Shown here: piece by piece, positions 14,719 to 24,236 of the stretch
How positions within the stretch are numbered: position 1 is the stretch's first letter
Layout of the letters: every line of letters starts with the position of its first letter
NCBI GenBank assembly: GCA_015491275.1
Contig: WFWF01000012.1
Span: 1 to 26,724 of the forward strand
DNA: 26,724 nt
Direction of reading: 5' to 3'
Source: Aquificales bacterium
GTDB taxonomy: Bacteria; Aquificota; Aquificia; Aquificales; Aquificaceae
The notes under the pieces: generated by a model
The model's database searches: none
What the model was told of the DNA's origin: nothing
The model's input: only the letters and a program-made list of their open reading frames with translations
Program-made: the position numbers and the translations under genes

Positions 14719-16164
14719 ATGGATGTTGTTTCTTATAGAGGTAGTGTAAATGAGTATGAAGGTGATTGCCTTGTATTTTTTATTACAGAGAGTGATTTTT
14801 CAGTCCTTGATTTATTGCGGGAGGATACTAAAAAAAATTTAAAAAAGATTATAAAAACAGAAGGTTTTAAAGGAGAAAAGGAGAAGCTTTTAAAAATTCC
14901 TTTGGGGGATCAAATGAAATCCATTTATTTGGTGGGTGTGGGAAAAAAGGATTTAATTGATGATGAAGTGTATAGAAGGATGTCCGCCATGGGAGTAAGG
15001 CAGATGAAAAAGGATAAATATAGAAGAGGGCTTTTTATAGGAGTTGATAAGGATAAGGAAAGGGCGGTTGTGGAGGGTGTACTTCTTGGAAACTATGAAT
15101 TTGATAAATACAAAACAAGGAAGGATAATGGAAATGAAAAGGGTGTAAAGGAAGTTGGGTTATATGAGGGTGATGAGGAAAATATAAGATTAGGGAATAT
15201 ATTTGCGGAAGCCCAGATATATGCAAGGAATTTGGTTAACGAACCGGGTAATGTAATAAATCCTGTTACCCTTTCGGAGATTGCCAAAAAACTTGCGGAA
15301 GATAAGGGTCTTGAGTGCAAAGTTTATGATGAAAAAGATATTCAAGAGATGGGCATGTTAGCCCTTTATAGTGTGGGTAAAGGGTCTTCAACACCTCCTC
15401 GTTTTATACATATTATCTATAAGCCGGAAAAGCCTAGGAAAAAGGTGGTTTTTGTAGGTAAGGGTTTGACCTTTGACAGTGGAGGATTGAACATAAAGAC
15501 TGGGGATTACATGAGGACAATGAAGATAGATAAATCGGGAGCTTGTGCGGTACTCGGTATTATGAAGGCTGTAGCAGAACTTAAACCTAATATAGAAGTT
15601 CACGGGCTTATCGGCGCAGCGGAGAACATGCCGGGTGGTAGTGCCTACAGACCGGACGATATAATAAGGGCTAAAAACGGTAAAACAATAGAGATAGACA
15701 ATACGGATGCGGAAGGAAGGGTAACCCTTGCGGATGTTCTATCTTACGCTTCTGAGTTGAAACCTGATCTTATAATAGATATGGCAACTCTTACGGGTGC
15801 ATGTATGGTAGCTCTCGGGGAGTACACAGCAGGACTTTTCTCCAATGATGATGATCTCGCAAGATCTCTTGAAGAGGCATCAAGGAAAACGGGAGAAAGA
15901 ATATGGAGATTACCTTTGGATGATGAGAGGTTGAGAAAGAAGATAAAGTCAAATGTTGCGGATGTTGTAAACTCCGGCGGTAGATACGGAGGAGCAATAA
16001 CCGCCGCTATGTTCCTTCAAGAATTCGTTGGAGAGGGTATCAAATGGGCTCATCTTGATATAGCGGGACCCGCTTACAGTAAGGAGGATTTCTTTTACTA
16101 CCAAAAGGGTGGTACGGGCTTCGGTGTAAGGCTTTGCCTTGAATATTTACTCAGCAACACCTGA
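14719..16164 (+). CDS. pepA: Leucyl (cytosol) aminopeptidase, M17 family
   Basis: From ATG 14719 the protein has 481 residues. This start is preferred over the in-frame TTG at 14710, because AAGGAGG at 14703-14709 lies 9 bases before the ATG but directly abuts the TTG. The C-terminal catalytic domain holds the two-metal site: 'VGKGLTFDSGG', 'MKIDKSGACAVL', 'GAAENMPGGSAYRPDD' and the M17 signature NTDAEGRVTLAD at about 329, with Val where Leu is usual. It releases N-terminal amino acids from peptides in the cytoplasm. The TGA overlaps the convergent cory-CC-star gene by 14 bases. It is interesting that the CstA transporter, whose relatives carry peptides or pyruvate, is encoded next door. Confidence 0.96.
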   Translation: MDVVSYRGSVNEYEGDCLVFFITESDFSVLDLLREDTKKNLKKIIKTEGFKGEKEKLLKIPLGDQMKSIYLVGVGKKDLIDDEVYRRMSAMGVRQMKKDKYRRGLFIGVDKDKERAVVEGVLLGNYEFDKYKTRKDNGNEKGVKEVGLYEGDEENIRLGNIFAEAQIYARNLVNEPGNVINPVTLSEIAKKLAEDKGLECKVYDEKDIQEMGMLALYSVGKGSSTPPRFIHIIYKPEKPRKKVVFVGKGLTFDSGGLNIKTGDYMRTMKIDKSGACAVLGIMKAVAELKPNIEVHGLIGAAENMPGGSAYRPDDIIRAKNGKTIEIDNTDAEGRVTLADVLSYASELKPDLIIDMATLTGACMVALGEYTAGLFSNDDDLARSLEEASRKTGERIWRLPLDDERLRKKIKSNVADVVNSGGRYGGAITAAMFLQEFVGEGIKWAHLDIAGPAYSKEDFFYYQKGGTGFGVRLCLEYLLSNT

Positions 16165-16390
16165 GCCATTCAAGAGGGGATTTTTCCATACCTGCCGATT
16201 TGTGCCAGCGGTGAAAGGATTCCATCACAAGAGGCATATATTCAATAGCAAGTAATTTGACAGGATTTGGTAATCCGTAGAAGTCCATAAGAAGGAAGGC
16301 TACGAATATCTCTTCCCTTTTTGATACTTCTTTTGCAAAGTTGCTACCGAACTTTACCCTGTAAATTTCCCTCAGGAAATCTTCAAGCAT
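16151..16390 (-). CDS. Small 'cory-CC-star'-type protein linked to CstA
   Basis: This 79-residue protein runs from ATG 16390, which has ACAGGA just upstream; a TTG at 16420 would lengthen it by ten residues inside cstA without a ribosome site. It begins [20 protein letters not shown] and ends with LRCC followed directly by the stop. I recognise the Cys-Cys terminus and the place beside cstA as those of the cory-CC-star family, whose function is not known to me. The ATG lies before the cstA stop, overlapping it by 8 bases, so the two are translationally coupled. The two terminal cysteines could bind a metal or form a disulfide (inference). Confidence 0.75.
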   Translation of the reverse strand: MLEDFLREIYRVKFGSNFAKEVSKREEIFVAFLLMDFYGLPNPVKLLAIEYMPLVMESFHRWHKSAGMEKSPLEWLRCC

Positions 16391-18053
16391 TTTTCCTGTA
16401 TAAAGATAGGACCGATTCAAAAATAAGCCAGAGGGCTAAAAGGAGAATAATAAGACTTGTGAATACTAAGAGCATGTCTCCTTTTAGAAAGAAGGAGTAA
16501 GCGTTAATAGTGAGGGCTACTGTCGTTGTAATAAACACGAATATCATGGGAATAAGTATGAATGTAGTTTTTGAACCTGTATTTTTGAGATGAAGCAGTA
16601 TAACCAAAAACGCCAATCCAGCCAATAGCTGGTTGGAGGCTCCGAAGACGGGCCAAAAGATAAGCCCCCCCTTACCGCCTTCCTTTGAGAGGACAAGAAG
16701 CAAGGAGGTAAAAACAGCTATAAAGGAAGCTACCCAGGGATTTTTAAGAGGGTTTATGTCATATATGTTTCCCAGCTCATTTATTATATACCTCTGTATC
16801 CTGACACTTGTATCCATTGTTGTAGCTGCGAAGAGGATAATCATAGTTGTAATCATTACAATGCCTATATTTCTGTCTATTCCAAGGAAGGTAAACAGAT
16901 TTGCACCCCCTTCAACAACCGCGGAGAGGGCATTTGCACTTGAACTTGCTTGAGCCCATGATGAGTAAATGGCTTGGAGTTTTTCTGGGGAGGTTAGTGC
17001 AAAACCGGCGGAGCAGGCTATTATAACCGCCAGCGCAAGGGAGCTTTCACCCAAAAAACCGAGGTAACCTACAAATCTTGCGTCCCTTTCGTGGGAGAGT
17101 TGTTTTGATGTGGTTCCGGAGGATACCAAAGAATGAAAACCGCTTAATGCACCGCAGGCTATGGTTATAAACAGGAAGGGGAAAAGGGAGGGAGCTCCTT
17201 CGGGCTTTAGATTTACCGCATCAAGCACCACGGGTGGGTTTCCTATAATCGCACCGCTGTAAAGAAGTATAAGTATTATTATCAGCTGGATCCCGTTTAA
17301 AAAGTCCCTGGGTTGTAAGAGTAACCACACGGGAAGGGATGAAGCAAAAAAAGTGTAAATAAAAAGCATTATTATCCACAGCATCAAAGGTTCCATTCCT
17401 AATACATTTGCAACGGGAGTGATATCAATAGGTATATACCTGCCTATGAAGATGGTCAGGTACAGCAACAATAAGCTGAACAGACTTAGAACCAAAAAAT
17501 TAAACTTACCCTTGTAAACGGAGTAGCCGAAAAATATTGCTATAGGTATTATTATCCATGCGGGTAGTACTGCGGACGGATAGGATACAAGAAGTTTTGC
17601 TATTACAAAAGCGAATACAGCATTTACGAGGATGGCTAGAGCAAGAATTATGAACATAAACAGTAATCTTGCCCTTTCGTTAACCAAATATCCTATTATG
17701 GTTCCTATTGATTGTCCCTTATTCCTTATTGAGGTAACTAATGCTCCGAAGTCGTGGACCGCTCCCATAAATACCGCCCCGAGAACAACCCACAAAAGGG
17801 CGGGCAACCATCCCCATATAAGGGCTATTGCAGGTCCTACTATAGGTCCAGCACCCGCTATGGATGTAAAGTGATGACCGAGCAGTATGTACTTGTTGGT
17901 TGGTACATAATCTACACCGTCCTTGTATTCAACCGCTGGGGTTTTATTACTATCATCAAGCTTGAATATCTTTTCCGATAAGTATTTTGCATAAACAAAG
18001 TAACCGAATAGGTACATTAATATGCCGAATATAACGAGTAAAAGGCTTCCCAT
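16383..18053 (-). CDS. cstA: Carbon starvation protein CstA family transporter
   Basis: This 556-residue integral membrane protein has about 14-16 hydrophobic helices. The family core appears near residues 58-105 as '[20 protein letters not shown]', followed by '[19 protein letters not shown]', and later '[18 protein letters not shown]'. E. coli CstA and BtsT are about 700 residues and take up peptides or pyruvate; this is the shorter type. The start is ATG 18053, two bases after the UbiA-type gene, with AAGGGG upstream, and it overlaps the small cory-CC-star gene downstream. In an autotroph its substrate might be pyruvate or amino-acid/peptide scavenging products, but nothing here decides. 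Confidence 0.93.
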   Translation of the reverse strand: MGSLLLVIFGILMYLFGYFVYAKYLSEKIFKLDDSNKTPAVEYKDGVDYVPTNKYILLGHHFTSIAGAGPIVGPAIALIWGWLPALLWVVLGAVFMGAVHDFGALVTSIRNKGQSIGTIIGYLVNERARLLFMFIILALAILVNAVFAFVIAKLLVSYPSAVLPAWIIIPIAIFFGYSVYKGKFNFLVLSLFSLLLLYLTIFIGRYIPIDITPVANVLGMEPLMLWIIMLFIYTFFASSLPVWLLLQPRDFLNGIQLIIILILLYSGAIIGNPPVVLDAVNLKPEGAPSLFPFLFITIACGALSGFHSLVSSGTTSKQLSHERDARFVGYLGFLGESSLALAVIIACSAGFALTSPEKLQAIYSSWAQASSSANALSAVVEGGANLFTFLGIDRNIGIVMITTMIILFAATTMDTSVRIQRYIINELGNIYDINPLKNPWVASFIAVFTSLLLVLSKEGGKGGLIFWPVFGASNQLLAGLAFLVILLHLKNTGSKTTFILIPMIFVFITTTVALTINAYSFFLKGDMLLVFTSLIILLLALWLIFESVLSLYRKNA

Positions 18054-18055
18054 TT

Positions 18056-18898
18056 TTAACCCCTTAAGATAAAAACATCAATAAAGACGATACAAAGATA
18101 AATGATACTTATATAACCGTTTACTGTAAAGAACACTTCCCCCTTAATATGTTTCCGTTGATATATAAAAAGAAAGAGAAGGATGAACATACTGAAGAAA
18201 TAAAAAGTACTGAGGCGATTATCAATAACACCTACCGAAAGGAGGGAAATAAATGTTATGGTATGGCAAAGCCCGGATACATGTATGGCTTTCCTTATTC
18301 CTATCTTTACGGGGAGGGATTTCAGACCCACTTTTCTATCAAATTCGTAATCTTGCAGTGCATAAAGTATATCAAATCCAGCGACCCAGAAAGCCATACC
18401 TATTCCCATTACAGCGGACAACAAGGATATGCGGGAATTCAACGCTACATCTATAGCTACAGGTATTAAAAAATAAACAGCCCCGAGGATGAAGTGAGGC
18501 AAGTAGGTAAACCTCTTACCGTAAGGGTAAAGGATAAGAAGACCTATAACAACGGGAGAAAGGAGGGAGGCAAGTTTATTGAGAAAGTATGCTGTGATCA
18601 CAAAAAGAGTTGATGAAAATACCGCTATAAGGTAAGCTTCCCTTTTGGTTACACGACCGGAGACAAGGGGCCATGAGCTTGTTCGCGGATTTAGTCTGTC
18701 AAAAGGTTCGTCTATTATTCTGTTTATAGCCATTCCTGCGGTCCTTGCAAAGATGAGTGCAAGTATTATTAAGATTATTTCCTTTAAACTTGGCGGACTT
18801 TCAGTAAGGAGTATAAGGCTTGAAAGTCCGAAGGGTAATGCAAATATGGTATGTTCAAATCTGACAAGCTCAAGATATGCCCTTATCCTTTCCATCAT
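18056..18898 (-). CDS. mqnP: UbiA-family polyprenyltransferase, MqnP-like (menaquinone via futalosine)
   Basis: This 280-residue membrane enzyme has about eight helices and two Asp-rich prenyl-diphosphate motifs, N59-x3-D63-x3-D67 ([15 protein letters not shown]) and D183-x3-D187 (DYEFDRKVG). The N-terminal '[12 protein letters not shown]' is the hallmark of the MqnP/UbiA-like branch that prenylates the naphthoate ring in the futalosine route, rather than of E. coli UbiA. In Aquificota this would feed the menaquinone or methionaquinone pool of the inner membrane (inference). Its ATG overlaps the archease TGA (ATGA). 4-hydroxybenzoate as substrate is the alternative. Confidence 0.85.
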   Translation of the reverse strand: MMERIRAYLELVRFEHTIFALPFGLSSLILLTESPPSLKEIILIILALIFARTAGMAINRIIDEPFDRLNPRTSSWPLVSGRVTKREAYLIAVFSSTLFVITAYFLNKLASLLSPVVIGLLILYPYGKRFTYLPHFILGAVYFLIPVAIDVALNSRISLLSAVMGIGMAFWVAGFDILYALQDYEFDRKVGLKSLPVKIGIRKAIHVSGLCHTITFISLLSVGVIDNRLSTFYFFSMFILLFLFIYQRKHIKGEVFFTVNGYISIIYLCIVFIDVFILRG

Positions 18899-19308
18899 AT
18901 ATCAAATATGACTTCTCCTATGTATTCTCCGTTTATCTTTTCAATCTTCAATCTGTGATATGTTGCTGCTTTTATGACAAGCTTTGATTTATGTCTTTCC
19001 GGATCAAACTTACCCCCTTTAAGCATTACTTTTATTTTATTTTTGTCCAACTCAAGTACTTTACATTCTTTTGCGATAAAGTTTTCCGTTTCGTGTATTA
19101 TAAGTGCTTCATTTATTATATCCGCAAGGGCGTAGGGTAGGGGTGACGATACCTCTATTATATGTTCAATTTCCTTATTTATGTCTTCTACATCCGTTAT
19201 TTCATTGAAGGCGGCAATTATGGATTTACATATAAGTTCATTAAGATCCTTAGCCCTTACACGGATACCAGCATCCGCGGTAATGTCGTCTATTGTTTCA
19301 TAGAACAT
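18895..19308 (-). CDS. Archease family protein
   Basis: This 137-residue protein matches archease along its length: 'DDITADAGIRVRAKDLNEL' at the start (the family's dHTADigi, with Ile in place of His), 'LIIHETENF' at 69-77, 'GGKFDPERHKS' at 98-108, 'VIKAATYHRLKI' at 111-122 and the C-terminal acidic residue D136. Archease is a metal-binding cofactor that speeds guanylylation of the RNA ligase RtcB in RNA repair and tRNA splicing. No rtcB is in the window. It is the first gene of the operon with mqnP and cstA, starts at ATG 19308 and is only 18 bases from the divergent gene at 19327. Confidence 0.85.
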   Translation of the reverse strand: MFYETIDDITADAGIRVRAKDLNELICKSIIAAFNEITDVEDINKEIEHIIEVSSPLPYALADIINEALIIHETENFIAKECKVLELDKNKIKVMLKGGKFDPERHKSKLVIKAATYHRLKIEKINGEYIGEVIFDI

Positions 19309-19326
19309 GCAATTAATATTATATAT

Positions 19327-19731
19327 ATGGAGTTTTATCTAAACAGGCGGATTATAAATGCTGTCTTTATATTGGTACTGATAGGCGGTTACCTTGTCGT
19401 TTATCTTAATTACTCCGAAATAAGAAATGCTATAAATAGAGAATATGCAAGATATAAGGAGATTTCCTTTCTTATAAGGAATTTCGGTAATCAGAGAAAG
19501 AGAGAGATAGATGAGGTTTTTCTTAATCAGTTTTTCAAAAATGCAGGTGTAGAGGTAAAATCAATCTCGGGGATTGAAGACATTTTTATGGTTAATATAA
19601 AATCGGTTAATATATTTAAGTTGACCGATATAATTTATAGATTGGAAAGAGAAGGTATTGAGATAAGGCAGATGAGGGCTGTTGATAATACAGGAGAGGG
19701 AGTTTATGAAGTGGAATTAAAAATAAGATAA
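19327..19731 (+). CDS. Small bitopic membrane protein, GspM/PilO-like fold (unassigned)
   Basis: From ATG 19327 this is 134 residues; the longer open frame upstream lies over the archease gene and has no supported start. A short basic cytoplasmic N-terminus (NRR) is followed by one helix (about residues 10-27), a charged helical or coiled-coil stretch (30-60) and a periplasmic domain of strand-helix-strand type (about 65-134, e.g. NAGVEVKSISGIEDIFMVNI and YEVELKIR). That layout is shared by GspM/PilO components of secretion and pilus platforms. No other secretion genes are visible, so the assignment is structural only. TATTAT at 19317-19322 with TTGTTT 18 bases upstream may be its promoter; there is no ribosome site. 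It precedes the surface-protein gene by 13 bases, so both are probably cotranscribed. Confidence 0.65.
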   Translation: MEFYLNRRIINAVFILVLIGGYLVVYLNYSEIRNAINREYARYKEISFLIRNFGNQRKREIDEVFLNQFFKNAGVEVKSISGIEDIFMVNIKSVNIFKLTDIIYRLEREGIEIRQMRAVDNTGEGVYEVELKIR

Positions 19732-19744
19732 GCAGAGGGAAATT

Positions 19745-22483
19745 ATGGGGAAGATATTTTTCATATTGTTATTTTCTTTTGCTTTGGCTTTGGCTGACAT
19801 TATAAGAGTTGAGCCGGGAGGAGACAGTGACTGCTCCGACGGTCTGTGTAGCTTACAGGCAGCTTTAATCTTGTCTGAGGAAAGGGGCGGTGAATTTATA
19901 ATCCTTTTGAGGCCGGGTACATACAATCTTAGTAATCCTCTTGAGTATATACCCGCTGTTTCCGGTAGTCTTATCATAAGGGCGGAAGACCCTGCAAATA
20001 AACCGATACTGAGCGGTACTGGAAATACCCACCTGTTTTATATATATTTGAGCGGTGAGGATACAAGCTCCGTGATTGAGATAAAAGACATAATATTTGA
20101 GGGAGGTATGTCTGCCGGGGGTATCCCTGCCTTTCTCTTTATCAGAACTTTCGGGGGAGATATTAGGGTAACGGGATGTGAGTTCAGGAATGGCACGGGG
20201 GATAAGGGTGTTGAGCTTATAAGCGACTCTGGGAATATTGTTTTTAACAATAATTTCTTAAGCGGTGGTACATACTCTTCAAGCTTTGTAAGTGTTAAAA
20301 GTGTTAGCGGATATGTGGAGCTTGGAATTAACAAGGTTGACCTTAATAATGTACCTTCCGCTTCGGACATCATTTATATAGGAATATCCGGCGGGAATAT
20401 TTATGTAAAGTATAATGCTGTTTCAAACAGCGGGGGTATAGGAATAAGGGTTGAGTCTTTATACGGGTCCTTAATATTAAAAGGAAACAGGGTTAAAAAT
20501 GTAAGCGGTGCAGGTTTGCATGTTAGTAATAGTGGGGGTACTGTAAGAGCGGTTAATAATCTTATATACAACAATACAGGAAACTTAGGTGGTGGAATAT
20601 ATATGGAAACGGAAACGGGCACATTGATACTTGTTAACAATACAATTTACGGTAATTCAGGTAGTAAAGGCGGAGGAGCTTATATTAAGCTTAATGGAAG
20701 CAGTGCAATACTGAGGATTTATAACAATATTCTGTGGAATAACTCCGCTACGGACAACGGTAACGATCTTTATATAGAAGGCGGGGGTTCAGAGATATCA
20801 CTGTTTAACAACAATCTCGGATTAAATGCGGATTTTTCCAATCCTACCTCTGGTGATCTTGTTATAACTGATACTTCAAACTACAACCATGCGGGCAATC
20901 TGAGAGAAGATCCCTTGTTTACAGATCCGTTGGCTGAAGATTTCTCACTTCAGAGTACATCACCACTTATAGATGCGGGTTTATCCGGAGATCCTGAAAT
21001 ACCTTCGGAGGATATTGAAGGTAACGAAAGGGTATCACCCGACATAGGTGCTTATGAGTATGTAAGTACTCCTTATCCTTATATACACCCGGAGGCAAGT
21101 GAAATTTATTTAGGCACAATTTTTCCTGCGGATTCCATTACTTATAACCTTACGGTTTATAATCTGGGCAGTGGAAATCTTTCTTTTACCAATATATCAG
21201 CGGACAATCCATCCTTTTCGGTAAGTCATAATTGTAGTAACCTGTCCAAGGGGCAAGGGTGTATCGTAAGTATAACCTTTTCATCCGCAACTTCCGGCAA
21301 CTATACGGGCAATCTGGTTATTGAGAGCAATGATGCGGATAAGAGCCCCCTGCTTATACCCCTTACGGGAATTGTGGATGTTATGAAACCCGATATTGAT
21401 GTAAGTGATATTTATAACCTAAGTACATTTATAGGTGGCGAGGTTCAGCGTACTGTGACCATTGCGAATGTCGGAAAGGAAAATCTGAGGATAACGGACA
21501 TTAGAATAGAAGGTGATTCCCTCGGAGAATTTGAAATATTGTATGAAAAGGTTTCAGGGAGAATGTGCGGATATCCTCCGGTTATCCTATCGCCGGGTGA
21601 GGTGTGTCAAGTAAGAATTGTATTCAGTCCTAAGGCGGAAAAGGTTCAGTTCTTTAATTTTGTGATTGAATCAAATGATCCGGATGAAGATCCTTATATT
21701 ACAAGGATTTTGGCGGAAGGGTACACCGGTTCATCCAATCCCGAAAAGATTGAGGTTATGCCCGCAAATTACAATTTCGGTAGTGAAAAAATAGGATTCC
21801 CTTCAGAGCCTGCTGTGTTTACCGTATCAAATATGGGTTACTTTTACCTTTCCGTGGGACTCATAATATTTGAACAGGGTGTTAATTTTAAGATAATAAG
21901 GGATGAATGTTCGGGGAGGATGTTGTATTTTGGAGAAACATGTAATATATGGGTAGTATTTGAACCTTCTGAGGGCGGGATTTTGGAAGATGTCCTTTAC
22001 ATACCCTCCAGTGATCCTGATAACCCCATTGTGAGGGTTAATTTGATCGGAGTGGGAGATGAAAACCCAATTCTTTCTTTTGACCCTTCCGAGGTTACCT
22101 TTAACACAAAAGGTTCTTCAACCGTGAAAATTACCAACAATATATCTTCCGATATTGAAATTGAAAGTATTAATACGGATGACGGAAAACACTTTGTTAT
22201 ATCAAACAGCGATTGCGGAAAATATTTAAAGGCTGGGGAAACTTGTAATGTGGTTGTGGAGTTTAAACCGACCATTTCCGGTTACTATGAGGGGAATATG
22301 ATCATAAGGATAAAATCACCCTTTAATGCTGATATAAAGGTAAAACTCAAAGGAACTCACGGTATTGAGAAGCCTACGGTAGTTAAAAAGATTGAAAAGG
22401 GATGTTACACCCTCGGCGGTGCCTTAATCATTTTTATATTGTTAATAGCGGTTATTGTTAGAAGATTCAAGGAAGTCCTTTGA
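19745..22483 (+). CDS. Secreted beta-helix/Ig-like surface protein with C-terminal membrane anchor
   Basis: This 912-residue protein has a signal peptide (about 1-17). A CSLREA-like element follows (DSDCSDGLCSLQAAL, about 27-41, then RPGTYNLS). Residues about 60-430 are Asn/Gly-rich short strands of a right-handed parallel beta-helix (e.g. NNTIYGNSGSKGGGAYI), ending with a 'DPLFTDPLAEDFSLQSTSPLIDAG' signature and 'DIGAYEY', common in such adhesin-like proteins. Four Ig-like 'choice-of-anchor'/ASH-type domains follow (about 440-880), each with paired cysteines in a (C)...GE(T/V)C pattern. The end is a Cys, a hydrophobic helix and a basic tail (GCYTLGG...VRRFKEV), a tripartite sorting or anchor signal. 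AGAGGGA precedes the ATG. The role is probably attachment or extracellular carbohydrate binding; a true enzyme (lyase) activity cannot be excluded. Confidence 0.85.
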   Translation: MGKIFFILLFSFALALADIIRVEPGGDSDCSDGLCSLQAALILSEERGGEFIILLRPGTYNLSNPLEYIPAVSGSLIIRAEDPANKPILSGTGNTHLFYIYLSGEDTSSVIEIKDIIFEGGMSAGGIPAFLFIRTFGGDIRVTGCEFRNGTGDKGVELISDSGNIVFNNNFLSGGTYSSSFVSVKSVSGYVELGINKVDLNNVPSASDIIYIGISGGNIYVKYNAVSNSGGIGIRVESLYGSLILKGNRVKNVSGAGLHVSNSGGTVRAVNNLIYNNTGNLGGGIYMETETGTLILVNNTIYGNSGSKGGGAYIKLNGSSAILRIYNNILWNNSATDNGNDLYIEGGGSEISLFNNNLGLNADFSNPTSGDLVITDTSNYNHAGNLREDPLFTDPLAEDFSLQSTSPLIDAGLSGDPEIPSEDIEGNERVSPDIGAYEYVSTPYPYIHPEASEIYLGTIFPADSITYNLTVYNLGSGNLSFTNISADNPSFSVSHNCSNLSKGQGCIVSITFSSATSGNYTGNLVIESNDADKSPLLIPLTGIVDVMKPDIDVSDIYNLSTFIGGEVQRTVTIANVGKENLRITDIRIEGDSLGEFEILYEKVSGRMCGYPPVILSPGEVCQVRIVFSPKAEKVQFFNFVIESNDPDEDPYITRILAEGYTGSSNPEKIEVMPANYNFGSEKIGFPSEPAVFTVSNMGYFYLSVGLIIFEQGVNFKIIRDECSGRMLYFGETCNIWVVFEPSEGGILEDVLYIPSSDPDNPIVRVNLIGVGDENPILSFDPSEVTFNTKGSSTVKITNNISSDIEIESINTDDGKHFVISNSDCGKYLKAGETCNVVVEFKPTISGYYEGNMIIRIKSPFNADIKVKLKGTHGIEKPTVVKKIEKGCYTLGGALIIFILLIAVIVRRFKEVL

Positions 22484-22496
22484 TTAAACAGTTTTT

Positions 22497-24236
22497 ATGT
22501 TGTCCGATTATATAAATCCCATGGAAGAGTATGAAAAAATAATAAACAGTCTCAGAAGGAAGACATACTTTATGTCAAGGATACTTGAGTGTATGAAAGA
22601 AGGTGTTGTCATTCTCAACAGTGAGGGTTGCATAGAGGGGGTGAACAAAGCTTTTCATGAGATAACTGGGTTGTCTTATGAGAGACTTATAAGGAACAGG
22701 CTTGAAAATATTGATCTTAAATGGGAAGGATTACCCACTTTTAAGGAGGTGTGGGAGATTGTAAACAATCAGGGATTGTGGGTGGGTGAGGTTGTGGGTA
22801 TTCATCCTAACGGCTATATGTACACATGTGATGCTATCCTTTCCAAGGTTGTTGCTGGTGGAGAAACCGTAGGTTATATATTTGTTGTTCAGGATATAAC
22901 CGAAAAGAGGAGTTTGGAATCTAACCTCAGATCCCTCTCATACTATGATTTATTGACAGGATTACCTAACAGGGCTTTACTCTACAACCATCTTAACCAG
23001 ATGCTTTACAATGCAAAGGTGAAGAATGAAAAGGTAGCTGTTCTCTTTATTGACATAGATAACTTTAAGATAGTCAACGAATCAATGGGGCATGAAATCG
23101 GGGACAGGTTACTGAAGCTGTTTGCTGAAAGATTAGCCTCTTCTGTAAATAGCGATTCAATGGTCGCCAGATTCGGAAGCGATGAGTTTGTTATGGTTAA
23201 GGGAGGATTAAAGGATATTAATTCTATAAAGTTAATAGCTGAGAGTATAATAGAGAAGATATCCCAGCCCTTTTTTATAGAAAATAAAAAGCTTTATATC
23301 ACGGTAACGATAGGTATAAGCGTATTCCCTATTGACGGAGTGGATCCGGACATACTTCTTAAAAATGCGGATATGGCTATGCATCACGCAAAGGAGATAG
23401 GTAGGAATACATATCAGTTTTATACAAGTGAATTGAATATAAGAGTGAGCGAAAGATTTTATATTGAAGGTAAGCTTAGGGAAGCTATAGTTAAAAATGA
23501 ACTTTACCTTCATTACCAACCCCAGTTCAGTTTAGAAGATGATAAACTCGTGGGCTTTGAAGCATTGCTTAGATGGTACAACCCGGAAAGCGGTTTACTG
23601 TTGCCCGGTAAATTTATAACGGTTGCGGAGGAATCGGATCTTATAGAAAGTTTGGGTGAGTGGGTTATAAGACAGGCATGTTCCCACGGCAAGATCCTTG
23701 AAGATATGGGTTACAGACTTAGGATAGCGGTTAACATATCATCAAATCAGCTGTCCTCTCCCGATTTTGATAAAAAGGTTGAGTATATTCTAACGGAGAC
23801 CGGGTTTTCTCCAGATCTTTTGGAGTTTGAGATAACGGAAAGCACATTGATAAAGAATAAAAGGGAAGCTATGAAGGTTCTTAACAGGTTGAAATCAATG
23901 GGTATTACCGTAGCGGTGGATGATTTCGGTACGAGCTATTCATCCCTCAATTATCTTAAATATTTTCCCGTTGATAAGCTTAAGATAGACAGATCCTTCA
24001 TAGGTGATATAATTTCCGACCCGAATGATGTTGCCATTACAACGACGATAATAGCCATAGCCCACAATCTCGGACTTAAAGCGACCGCGGAAGGAGTTGA
24101 AACGGAAGAACAGCTTACTTTTTTGAAGCTGTGGCAGTGTGACGAGGCTCAGGGTTACTTTTTCAGTCCTCCTCTTCCCTTTAAGGATGTGGTGGAGAGA
24201 TTAAAAAATAATCTGCTACCTGTTAAAGGTGAATAA
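22497..24236 (+). CDS. PAS-GGDEF-EAL cyclic-di-GMP signalling protein
   Basis: This 579-residue cytoplasmic protein has a short helix, a PAS domain (about 28-135), a GGDEF domain (about 145-310) and an EAL domain (about 325-565). The synthase signature reads GSDEF (227-231) instead of GGDEF, and no RxxD inhibitory site precedes it, so cyclase activity is doubtful. The phosphodiesterase half keeps FEALLRW (354-360), DDFGTSYSSL (475-484) and AEGVETEEQ (531-539), so c-di-GMP breakdown is expected, perhaps with the GGDEF part as a GTP sensor. No transmembrane helix is present; the PAS sensor lacks an obvious heme or flavin motif. The gene begins 13 bases after the surface-protein gene without a clear ribosome site, suggesting that it may control display of that protein. 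Confidence 0.94.
   Translation: MLSDYINPMEEYEKIINSLRRKTYFMSRILECMKEGVVILNSEGCIEGVNKAFHEITGLSYERLIRNRLENIDLKWEGLPTFKEVWEIVNNQGLWVGEVVGIHPNGYMYTCDAILSKVVAGGETVGYIFVVQDITEKRSLESNLRSLSYYDLLTGLPNRALLYNHLNQMLYNAKVKNEKVAVLFIDIDNFKIVNESMGHEIGDRLLKLFAERLASSVNSDSMVARFGSDEFVMVKGGLKDINSIKLIAESIIEKISQPFFIENKKLYITVTIGISVFPIDGVDPDILLKNADMAMHHAKEIGRNTYQFYTSELNIRVSERFYIEGKLREAIVKNELYLHYQPQFSLEDDKLVGFEALLRWYNPESGLLLPGKFITVAEESDLIESLGEWVIRQACSHGKILEDMGYRLRIAVNISSNQLSSPDFDKKVEYILTETGFSPDLLEFEITESTLIKNKREAMKVLNRLKSMGITVAVDDFGTSYSSLNYLKYFPVDKLKIDRSFIGDIISDPNDVAITTTIIAIAHNLGLKATAEGVETEEQLTFLKLWQCDEAQGYFFSPPLPFKDVVERLKNNLLPVKGE

Noticed and set aside
19162..19326. N-terminal extension of the small membrane protein (55 more codons)
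   Set aside because: It lies antisense over the archease gene and lacks a ribosome site; the ATG at 19327 directly precedes the membrane helix.
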